Source: Eucalyptus grandis
Lineage: Eukaryota > Streptophyta > Magnoliopsida > Myrtales > Myrtaceae
Assembly (NCBI RefSeq): GCF_016545825.1
Contig: NC_052613.1
Span: 12,400,001 to 12,464,000 of the forward strand
Direction: 5' to 3'
Length of the DNA stretch: 64,000 nt
Each line of letters opens with the position of its first letter. Positions within the stretch are counted from its first letter, which is position 1. Positions 13,124-22,724 of the stretch are shown here, piece by piece. The notes under the pieces are model-generated. The model worked only from the letters and a program-made list of their open reading frames with translations, did not search any database and was not told the DNA's origin. The translations under genes were made by a program, and so were the position numbers.

Positions 13124-16100
13124 GGAATACTTTGATGAGAATGGTCGAACCTCTAGATATGAGATATCTATGGCATTGTACCGTATGAGAATGGCTGAAG
13201 GATCATCTGTTAATGATTATGCTTTGAAAATGATTTGGCACATTGAAGAATTGGCTAGGCTGAATCTCGTTATGGACAATGAGTTAGCTGTGGATTTGAT
13301 CCTCCAATCTTTACCCGATTCCTTCTCTGGTTTTTGTTCAAAACTTCCACATGCATAAGATGGAGAAAACTCTTGCTGAGTTACATAGCATGCTGGTAGT
13401 TTATGAGAAGGAAATGCATAACACGAGGCCAAATGTAGTGGCTATGGCTAAGGCTTCTTCTTCAAAGGGTAAGACCGTTTTAAAGAAGAATAAATGGAAG
13501 AGGCCTGCCAAACCCGTTGTGCAACCAAAACCCATGATTGATAAAGGGAAATGTCATTCTTGTGGTGTCAAAGGGCCTTTGGAGGAGGAACTGCAAGAGG
13601 TACCTCGCGAGCTTGAAGGTCAAGCCCAGAGCCGACCTTATGAAGGTATGGTGTCTATGCTTATTGAAACCAATCTTATGGTTAGTGCTGAGTCCAGCTT
13701 ATGGGTTCTAGATTCTGCTGCAACTTCACATATTTGTATGTCTTTGCAGAATTTGGAAATAAGCAGGATGCTAAGGCGAAATGAGATTGTCCTGACGCTT
13801 GCCAATGGAGCAAAAGTTGTTGCATTAGCTATAGGGACTTTTCGTTTATGTTTCCCTTCTAGACATGTAATGGTTTTAAAAACTGTTTGCATTATAAGAA
13901 TGCTGTTAGGAACATCATCTCGTACCTCGTTTGGGTAAAGAGAATTATGAATTTTCTTTTGCTGATGGTGTATGTTCTATTTATCATAATAGAATATGTG
14001 TTGGTTCTAGCTTATTAACCAACAATCTTTATACCATTACAATGTCCGGTAATGCGATTACCAATGCCAATAAGCAAAATAGAATTGATATAAATGCCAT
14101 AACTAATAAATGCCCTAGAGACGGTCCAAATAAAAAGTATGTTTGGCATCTCCGATTAGGTCATATTGGAGAAGACAGAATTAACAAGTTGAGTAATGAT
14201 GGATACATTGATCCTTCAAATTTTGAGTCATACTCGACTTGTGAGGCATGTCTTCTAGGAAAAATGACTAAAGCACCTTTTGTGGGACAAAGTGCGCGAG
14301 CTCTTGACATATTAGAATTAATACATACAGATGTATGTGGACCGATTAATGAAAGCTGCTAGAGGTGGTTATAATTACTTCATTACCTTCACCGATGATC
14401 GAGTCACGGTATGGTTATTTATACCTCATGAAGTATAAATCTGAATCATTTGAAAAGTTCAAAGAATTCAAGGCTGAAGTTGAGAAACAAATAGGAAAAT
14501 GTATTAAGGCTCTTCGATCGGATCGAGGAGGTGAATACCTTAATCTGAATTCTGGACTATCTTAAAGAGAATGGCATTTTATCACAATGGACACCTCCGG
14601 AACTCAGAACATAATGGTGTATACGAACGAAGAAATCGTACTTTATTAGATATGGTACGGTCTATGATGAGTTACACCGATTTGTCAATATCCTTTGGGG
14701 ATATGCCCTTGAGACTGCTGTATATAGACTGAATAGAGTACCATCCAAATCTGTTCCAACTACGCCCTATGAGATATGGCATAGTAGGAAACCTAGTCTT
14801 AATCATATTAAGATTTGGGGTTGTCCAGCTTTCGTGAAAAAGCTGAAAATGGAAAAATTGGAGGCAAGATCTGAACAAGGTCGCTTCATTGGATATCCAA
14901 AGGAAACTCTTGGATATTATTTCTATTTTCATTCAAACCAAAGAATTTTGGTATGCAAGCACGCTTCTTTTGGAGAATCGGTTCGTCCAAGAAAGTGGTC
15001 TTCCGGGCGGAAAATAGTCTTACAAGAAGAAAATTATGAAGTATCAAACAACCGAGTTCGGATACCAATCTCCGATTCAGTGGGAGCTTCTGATACACAA
15101 CCTCTTAGGAGAAGTGCGAGAACGTCTCGCCCACCTGCTTGTTATAGACACTCGGTTGATCATATCGAACCATTATTCATTGTGAATGATAGTGATCAAC
15201 CGGTGATCCTAAAACCTATGAGGAGCGATGTTGGACATCGATTACGGTAAATGGCTAGAGGCCATGAAATCCGAAATAGATTCAATGTAGTCTAATGAGG
15301 TTTGGACCTTGGTGACCTGCTGATGGTATTGTACCAATTGGCTGTAAATGGATCTTCAAGAGGAAGATGAATGTTGCAGGTCAAATTGGAATTTATAAAG
15401 CACGGCTGGTGGCGAAAGGATATCGTCAAAAAGAAGGAATTGATTATGACGAAACTTTCTCACCTATGGCCATGCTAAAATCGATTCGGATTATGTTGGC
15501 TATAGCTGCACATCTTGATTATGAGATATTCCAGATGGATGTCAAAATGGCTTTTCTAAATGGTTTTCTCGATGAGGACATCTATATGGAACATCCACAG
15601 GGTTTTGAATCCAATAGTGAAAAACAGAAGGTGTGTAAGCTTAAGAGATCCATTTATGGACTCAAACAAGCCTCCACAAGTTGGAACATTCGTTTTGATG
15701 AGGTAGTCAAATCGTTTGGCTTCATCAAAAATCCAGATGAACCTTGTGTATATAAGAAGATCGGTGGGAGTGCAATTGCATTTCTGGTTTTTGTATATCG
15801 ATGATATACTTTTGATTGGAAATGATGTACCAATGATATCATCGATAAAACTATTCTTGTCACAGAAATTCTCCATGAAAGATTTAGGAGAGGCAACCTA
15901 CATTTTAGGTATCAAGATTTATAGAGATAGATCAAGACGATTGATTGGCCTCTCACAATCTACGTACATAGATAAAGTGTTAACACGGTTTAACATGCAA
16001 TGTTCCAAGAGAGGATTATTGCCTTTTAGGCAAGGGATCCGTCTTTCTAAGGAGATGTATCCCAACACTCCTGAAGAAAGAGAGCGGATGGCAAAGATAC

Positions 16101-16780
16101 CATATGCATCCGCTATTGGAAGCATAATGTATGCTATGCTATGTACTAGACCTGATATTGCGCATGCTGTAAGTATTACTAGCAGATATCAGTCTGATCC
16201 AGGAGAAGAGCAATGGATAGCAATCAAGAATATTCTTAAGTACTTGCGAAGGACTAAAGATTTATTCTTGATATATGGAGAAAGGAGAATTTAAAGTTGT
16301 AGCTTATACCGATTCCGATTTTCAATCGGATCCTAATGATTATAAGTCTACATCTGGGTTTGTCTTCACATTCAATGGTGGTGCGTTAGTTGGAAAAATT
16401 CCAAACAAAGTATAGCTGCCGATTCCACCATTGAGGAGGCGAGTATGTAGCTGCTTACGAAGCAGCAAAGGAAGCCGCTTGGATGAAGAAGTTTATTTTT
16501 GAACTTGGAGTCGTTCCTTCAATTGAGCAACCGATCACATTGTTTTGTGACAACAATGGGCGATAGCTCAAGCTAAGGAACCAAGGTCTCACCGAAGTCC
16601 AAGCACATTGAGAGACGCTTCCATCTCATCAGAGAAATTGTTGGGAGAGGTGATATCGCCTTGCAGAAAATTGCTTCAGCAGAAAACGTGGCAGATCCCT
16701 TCACTAAGGCCTTACCTTAGTCTTCTTTTGAAAGACATATTGACAAAATGGGTTTGAGGTACCAGACAAGTTGGCTTTAG
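13124..16780 (+). pseudogene. Copia gag-pol, multiply frameshifted
   Basis: Gag (UBN2 type) runs to about 13358, where the frame breaks. A CHSCGVKG half zinc knuckle is near 13550. The protease active site reads LDSAATSH near 13710, with Ala where the family has Gly. The pre-integrase segment with WHLRLGH and CEAC lies at 14135-14280. Integrase spans 14310-14930, including SDRGGEY, with a stop-ridden middle around 14570-14830. Reverse transcriptase spans 15350-16200, with the YIDDILL catalytic box spanning a frameshift near 15800. RNase H follows from 16290 with several stops. At least seven breaks are visible, so no functional polyprotein can be made. The TADS-like RNase H signature reads YTDSDF near 16303. 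Confidence 0.9.
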
Positions 16781-16794
16781 TGCAAGTGAGAAAT

Positions 16795-18054
16795 TGTTAG
16801 ATGTATGCCCTAAAGTTGCTATGTAATAGTTACATATTAGGGATTTCAATTGTACTTTCATTATTATTATTAATGGCAATGACGTATTCATTTATTTGTC
16901 CAATTATTTTATATTAATGAATGATTCCATAAGATCAGTTGCAACTAGACCTATTCTTGAGACGTCAAGAATATATGTGACCGGTTCATAGTTAGACTGA
17001 ATCTTTAAATCATTCCCGGTCGATGGATTATTGAGTGGATATTAATAATCCTGTTGAGGCCGGTGTGTTCTTAACTTCGCCATTAAGTATTGGATACTTT
17101 AGGGAATGATGAGTCACATGTCATTGGGTATTATGATGCCTGAGTTAGAACACGGGTGTTTGTATTAGACAAATTCACTGAACGTGACGCATATGGAACG
17201 ATTAGCGACATGGAAGCTTTTAGCGTGGTCAATGTCTAATTGTTCATGCTTTGGTCTTGTGTAAATAATCCTTAGACCTGTGGCACAGTGTTAACTTGTG
17301 TATCGAACAACTATGGTTCACGGGTGCACATAATGCCAGGTCATCGATCCGTCTTTGTATTTGATGGTCATAGTTTGTTCATATACAAAGTTACACGTGT
17401 GCGCAATATGGAATCTGTCTCCTTGTTATATGCAAGGTATGATAATGATGTCCTATGCGATCTAATTGTGACACTGCATTGAAATCCTCGGCCGGGGTTG
17501 TAACCGAGAATAAATTGTTTATGTCTCGAATAAAATGCATGTCAATTAGATTTGTGCATATGATCGAATTAATGACTTGATAAATATTCCATGGTCTTTG
17601 TTTGATCGGGACATAGTAAGATAGAGGGATTGAATTACACTGTAGCCAAAGCTGACAGGTTCATTATGTTCTTAAAGTATTCACACTATCTGGGTAGTCA
17701 TGACATATTGCTATATGTCAATCGTGACTTGTAGGACCTAAAAGATTAATCGGGACAATTAATTCTTTTGGAAGTACTAATTTGTTAGTACAAGTCTTAC
17801 TACCAGCTTAGTGATGAACCTAGGGATGTCACACACCATAAACAATTAGGATGACGTGGAACAAGAGAGAAATATTATTGCAAATGTGTTTGCAATTACT
17901 GCAATCGAATTGAGTCGATTTGAAATTAAATTAAATGAGATTTAATTTAATTTGTATTATAGTCACGAGCCTACGTGCATATGATGCACACGCATGCCCA
18001 AAGTGGATATATGTTAACATACCAAACAAGTTGGCTTTAGTGCAAGTGGGAGAT
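16795..18054 (+). repeat. 1,260-bp interval between two polypurine-tract/LTR-start copies
   Basis: The end of pol is followed at 16761-16810 by ccagacaagttggctttagt, a purine-rich tract and TGTTAGATGTATGCCC. The same block recurs at 18021-18070 with TGTTAGAAGTATGCCC. The two TGTTAG starts are exactly 1,260 bp apart. Either the 3' LTR is 2,164 bp long with an internal copy of its own boundary, or the interval is leftover from an LTR-LTR recombination or nested insertion. No reading frame is seen in it. Confidence 0.6.
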
Positions 18055-18110
18055 TGTTAGAAGTATGCCCTAAAATTAATTAACTAATTAAAAAAAAATT
18101 TAAAGCTTCA

Positions 18111-18280
18111 TGCATGTGCACGAAGTCGTGCACATGCACGAAGCATAACACGAAGCATGGATGGTCAGCAACCGCTGACCATCATGCCAAGATCGTGCAT
18201 GAGCAACCGCTCATGCACGATCGTGTGCTTTGGACGATCAGCAACGGTTGCTGATCGTCCATTGATTAGCAACCATTGCT
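18111..18280 (+). other. Row of four to five hairpins in the U3 part of the LTR
   Basis: Perfect inverted repeats follow one another. 18111-18123 pairs with 18126-18138 (13 bp, 2-nt loop). 18160-18169 pairs with 18174-18183 (10 bp, loop aacc). 18191-18204 pairs with 18209-18222 (14 bp, loop aacc). 18232-18245 pairs with 18247-18260 (14 bp, one-base loop). A weaker fifth pairs 18268-18272 with 18276-18280. The loops share an AGCAACC-like core. They sit just upstream of the TATA-like box, where LTR regulatory repeats are usually found. Confidence 0.9.
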
Positions 18281-18289
18281 GGTCAGTTT

Positions 18290-18299
18290 TTAGTATAAA
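18290..18299 (+). promoter_or_regulatory. TATA-like box of the LTR
   Basis: The motif agtataaaa lies about 240 bp into the LTR, right after the hairpin row. This is a plausible core promoter for the element's transcript; transcription itself is inferred. Confidence 0.5.
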
Positions 18300-18528
18300 A
18301 CAATTGAGGGATGAGAAAAAAATGAGCTGTTGAAAAACAAGAGAAAAGTGTGGGCGTGCTTCTTATGTTTTTAGAGACATACGAGAGTAATTTCTTTTTC
18401 TGAAAAGAGAGAACAAATTGTGTGTGTGTTCTTGTGTCTTTGAGACGCAAGAAAGAAGAACGTTATCGCGTTCGGGTCGTGACTATTATACATCAAGGAT
18501 ACGACGGTTTGTTTCCACGTGATTGCTA

Positions 18529-18811
18529 GCACGATCGAAGTGGAGAATATCCGAAGGTTCTCTCTTCCGTTCGACGTTCATTGTTGGTGTGTCTGAACTA
18601 GAGGTCCGATGCTTGTGGGACTCGAATTGTAAAACATCCTAACTGACTCGTTTCAAAGCGCGCTTCGAGAGCACGATCGAAGTGGAGAATATCCGAAGGT
18701 TCTCTCTTCCGTTCGACGTTCGTTGTTGGTGTGTCTGAACTAGAGGTCCGACGCTTGTGGGACTCGAATTGTAGAACATCCAAACCGACTCGTTTCAAGC
18801 GCGCTTCGAGA
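18529..18811 (+). repeat. 142-bp tandem duplication inside the LTR
   Basis: Two direct copies, 18529-18670 and 18671-18811, both start gcacgatcgaagtggagaat and end gcgcttcgagag. They differ at a handful of bases. They lie downstream of the TATA-like box, so probably in the R/U5 part. Confidence 0.9.
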
Positions 18812-19797
18812 GGTAATTCGTTTAACTCCCTTTTATGTTTAGATTTTTTATTAAAACGCACGAACAACGCCTTAGGAGAATCATGTGTAAAATATATAGT
18901 TGTTTCCGCTGCGTACTTTATGTTAATATTTCTTATACATGATTCATGCGACCCAACACTAAGTTGTTCGAATTAGCTAGATGGGACAATGGCGGCATGT
19001 TAGGCCGTTCTGTGGGGTTAGACTAATTTGATAAAATGAAAGGTGCACACAATTTGTACTCTGAGCTTGTTACTTGCTGTAGAAATCCAATCTTGTGCCT
19101 CCATAAATGAAGATTCTGTATTCTTTTGCTGGCAATAGTTAAATCTTATGAGGACCCTGTATGCTTTACCTGCAACTGAAGTATTTCTTGTCCGGTACTA
19201 TGCAACTTCTGAACGGTCAGCTGATTATTTAAGCGGACATTCAACTAGTCGCATCCTCCTCTATATTATAGGCATTTAGTAGAAATCTGCCAAGTGAAGA
19301 GAACACACTGATTAGGATGAACTCCCAGATCTATTTATTACTTTGTTGAATTGAATGAAGTTCGAGGGATCAAAAGTTACAGATGTTGCGTTTAGGCATG
19401 TGAAGGCGCCCGATAAGAAAAGGGTTTGCATCAAACTGGTTTGATTAATCACTTGCCACTCCAAGCGTCCCACCACTTTACCTTCTTGCTTTACCTTGTT
19501 AATTATTTGCATCGAGGTATTATTGACCATTTTTTTCCCAGACTGATAAAGTGATTGTCACGAAATCCCCAAAATTGCTTTCAAATTTTTGGCAAAATAG
19601 AAGCCCTTCAAGTGAACGTTAAAATTATTCGATCAGAATGTAGTTGCGGTCATTCTATGGGTGAAACCTGCCTTATTCAAGGAACGTGGATAGGATGATC
19701 TGCACACATTTGTCATGCCTTAAGAAAAACATATATTTTATGCGCAGAAAGTTTTTCCAAGCGAAATTGTCTAATCAGTCATATAACATATTATAGA

Positions 19798-20035
19798 AAT
19801 GTCGATTTAGCATTTTAACTTTTTTAATTTTACCAATTTAGTTCTAAAATTTCGCTTACAATTTTGATGTAGCTCTTGATCAATTTTCGCAACATAGTGA
19901 TCTAGTTATCATTGCTGAGGAGAATTACCAAAAAATTTGATCAATCTAGTCATGAATTTTTTTTAGTTAATTCAATTTTAAACCTTTTGCATTTCTGCCA
20001 ATTCAATCTATACAATCAATTTTGGTTAGCCGGAG
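19798..20035 (+). mobile_element. Decayed MITE, copy A
   Basis: The segment repeats phrases of the type accaatttagttctaaaat in direct and inverted form, like the ends of the 21137-22484 element. It is shared with the other duplication copy (about 42890-43130), so it inserted before the duplication. In copy A its right side is truncated and joined to ccggagctaatattctttg. Confidence 0.45.
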
Positions 20036-20421
20036 CTAATATTCTTTGTAAAGCTAAAGATGGGGAATGAGAAAATGTTTGCCTTTTGCAAGGGGAGATT
20101 GATAGGCGTTGAGGTGTTGAAAGTTGCAGCTAAAAGTCATGAGGAAATCAATTTCTTCTGCATTTAGAGAAAATATTGGGTACCTAGAGTGCCGGAAGAG
20201 ATTTTTGCAAATCCGTTCATTAGAAAACTCAGGCCAATTCATTTCATTTTTATTTACAATGTAAACGTCAAGTGTAACCCACTGTGCGCAATGTTGCTTG
20301 AATCGAACCCTGCACAGTAAACGAATATTTCCTACTTCTGGCTTCAGAAAAATCGCAAACAGTGTTACGGACTTTTTCTTTTTCCTCCCCCTCTCCAAAG
20401 TATACCTACTCCCTTTACTCT

Positions 20422-20448
20422 CTTTTCTCTCTCTCTCTCTCTCTCTCC
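20422..20448 (+). repeat. CT-rich microsatellite upstream of ankyrin gene A
   Basis: A run of (CT)n within a longer pyrimidine-rich tract. The equivalent in copy B (about 43680-43710) is interrupted by a T run. Confidence 0.8.
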
Positions 20449-20482
20449 CCTTTCACTCTTTCCCTCTTCTCTCACATTTTTT

Positions 20483-22578
20483 CCTTCGAAGTAAAGAATA
20501 AAATGACCATACGTACTATACAGCGGGAGCAACTCATAATGATATTCGAAGCTTGTTCATGATTTTTGTTCAAGTTAGGATGGGGCTCAGTCATGTACCA
20601 TGCTGGGTCTGGTATAGTAACTTTGTGCAAAGTGGGTCAAGACTAGAAGGAGAATATGTATCGTACAAATGAGAGAAGAAATGAAAAGAAATTCGAAGCC
20701 TCGTTTGTGGTTTATGATAAAGTTAGCTGACAGGCATAATTATGTACTTTGCAGGTTCAGTCCAACCAAGTTTTTGTAAAGTGGATCTCATTTGATAAAT
20801 ACATCTTACATAAGAAAATGAATTGATTTGGCCTGTGCCGACAATCGATATTTTTTCCTTCGAAGTAAAGAATAAAAGGACCATATGTACTATACAGAGG
20901 GAGCAACTCATAATGATATTCGAAGTTTGTTCCTGATTTTTGTTCAAGTTAGGATAGGGCTCAGTCATGTACCATGCTAGGTTCGGTATAGTAACTTTGT
21001 GCAAAGTGGGTCAAGACTAGAAGGAGAATATGTATCATACAAATGAGAGAAGAAACGAAAAAGAAATTCGAAGCCTCGTTTATGGTTTATGAATAAAGTT
21101 AGATGACGGGAATAATTATGTACTTTGTAGGTTCAGGGGAAAATTGTCCAAAAAGTCCTAAACCTATTGCACTTTTACCAATTCAGTCCTAAACATTTTT
21201 ACTTCTTGTCGATTAAGTTTATCCGGCCAATTTTGGCAGGAAAATACTGACATGGATGCCGGCGGTGCCACGTAGGACCGTCGGCGCGCGTGGATAATTT
21301 TAATATTTTAATATTTTTGAATTTTTAGTATATTTTTCTGGTTTTTCCTTTTCTATATTTTTTTCTTTTTCTCTTGTTCTCCACGCCTGTCTTCTCCCTT
21401 GACGAGCCCATTCTCCTCACCGAATGCTCTCCTGTAGCTCCCCTGCCCGAACCAGCGCCACCACTACGACGAGCCCTTCACCGACCTTTGAGGCACCGGA
21501 GCCATCGTCCGATGTCGGTCGTTCAGTCCGATCGGCACCAGACGCTTGGAACGCTAACCATCACGCGAAGAAAAAGCTCAATTCACCGGGACGAAACCCG
21601 AATGACTTGACTATGGCCAAGACAACGAAAGAAAACTAAATCTCACTGTGACATTACATTGAATACCTAGTATACGCTATGGGAAAGAGGGATTTCGGCT
21701 CGATTGAGACCCAAGTCCACACTAGAACTTTCAACAAGCAAACGAGAACACATAACAACACGACGGGAACCAGGAACCAGCGGGACCGGAGGTCGCGTGA
21801 GTCGAATGGCCATGGGCTCCGGCCTGACATGCACTAAATAGGCGAAAACATACACAAGCAAGGGCTTAGCAGGTTCAGCTTAATGACGTCAGCTGAGGGG
21901 CCTTCAGGCGAAGCTCGTGCCAAATTTGGTCAGGGGCGACGCCGCTGCAGGCGGGCGAGCCCGGCGAGGGCTCCCCTCACCAGATCTAGCGAGGCTAGCA
22001 CTCGTCCAAGCCAGGGCGGCCTCGCTCGGCATTGCCGTTGCCCGGCCAATGCCCAGTGAGGCCACCCTGGCCTGGGTGAGAGTCAGCCTCGCCTAGGCGA
22101 CCCTTGCTGAGCCGCGCCTGGCCGAGGGCTCCCCTCGCTGGGGCTCCTCCTTGCCCGACCTAGCCTCGCTGGTGGCGGGTGAGGCCAGCTTGCTGGCCGT
22201 CACCTATGGCCGGTGGCCGGCCATCAGAAAAGGCCAAGAAAAAAGCCACAAAGAAAAAAAAATAAAAAAATAATAATATTAAAAATTGTCTTCGTCAGCA
22301 CCGACATTCCTACGTGGCATCATCGGCATCCATGTCAGCATCGTTGGCAGGATGGATTGAATCAACATGATGGATTGAATTGGCAAGAAGTGAAAAGGTT
22401 TAAGACTGAATTGACAAAGTTAAAAGGTTTAGAACTGAATTGGCAAAAATGCAATGGGTTTAAGACTTTTTGGACAATTTTCCCTAGATTCAGTCCAACC
22501 AAGTTTTTGTAAAGTGAATCTCATTTGATAATTACATCTTAAATAAGAAAATGAATTGATTTGGCCTGTGCCGAAAAC
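20483..22578 (+). repeat. Array of about 375-bp repeats upstream of ankyrin gene A (two units, one split)
   Basis: Unit 1 spans 20483-20856. Unit 2 starts at 20857, is interrupted at 21136 by the MULE-type insertion, and finishes at 22485-22578. Each unit begins ccttcgaagtaaagaataaa and ends at cctgtgccgacaa. The last unit flows directly into the ankyrin gene leader, so the array replaces or forms its promoter-proximal region. Copy B has three units. Confidence 0.9.
21137..22484 (+). mobile_element. Non-autonomous MULE-type element, 1,348 bp, 9-bp target duplication
   Basis: The terminal inverted repeats match for about 55 bp with few differences. The left end starts gggaaaattgtccaaaaagt; the right end is the reverse complement of the same. 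It is flanked by tag[g/a]ttcag (21128-21136 and 22485-22493), a 9-bp target duplication as made by Mutator-like transposases. The empty site is intact in copy B (ggttcagtccaacc), so it inserted after the segmental duplication. The interior (21370-22210) is GC-rich and unlike its host sequence; short open frames exist but none is recognised. Confidence 0.85.
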
Positions 22579-22724
22579 CCATGAGTGATTTGTGTAAAGA
22601 GGCACTCAAGGAATACCGAATATTTCATCGGGTATTTAATCTTAGAAAAGAGACAGCAATAAGAGTTCTAACAGACTATCGTCTTACTTTGGCGAAGACG
22701 ACATTCGCATTTCAGAGTTATCAG

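Larger units (their letters stand above)
13124..18958 (+). mobile_element. Ty1/copia LTR retrotransposon, 5' end lost in gap
   Basis: Domain order is gag, zinc knuckle, protease, integrase, reverse transcriptase, RNase H, then a long 3' region. Integrase before reverse transcriptase defines the copia type, and the gag and integrase wording resemble the TNT1/Tork branch. The terminal CCCAACA ends the element at 18958. The next bases, ctaag, are the probable right target duplication. The matching empty site is preserved in the other duplication copy at 41936-41950. The element is non-autonomous because its polyprotein is broken many times. Confidence 0.9.
18055..18958 (+). repeat. Probable 3' LTR (904 bp) of the copia element
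   Basis: It starts TGTTAGAAG, directly after a purine-rich tract (gcaagtgggaga), and ends CCCAACA, so it has TG...CA termini. It contains a hairpin row, a TATA-like box and an internal 142-bp duplication. The 5' LTR is not in the window, so the pair cannot be compared and no age can be given. Confidence 0.7.

Noticed and set aside
21374..21640. Open frames in the GC-rich interior of the MULE-type element, as a possible captured gene
   Set aside because: No recognisable domain or intron structure; composition alone explains the open frames.
22581..22724. In-frame N-terminal extension of ankyrin gene A (starting MSDLCKEAL)
   Set aside because: Copy B carries indels in this stretch that break the frame and copy C has no equivalent, so it behaves like an untranslated leader.
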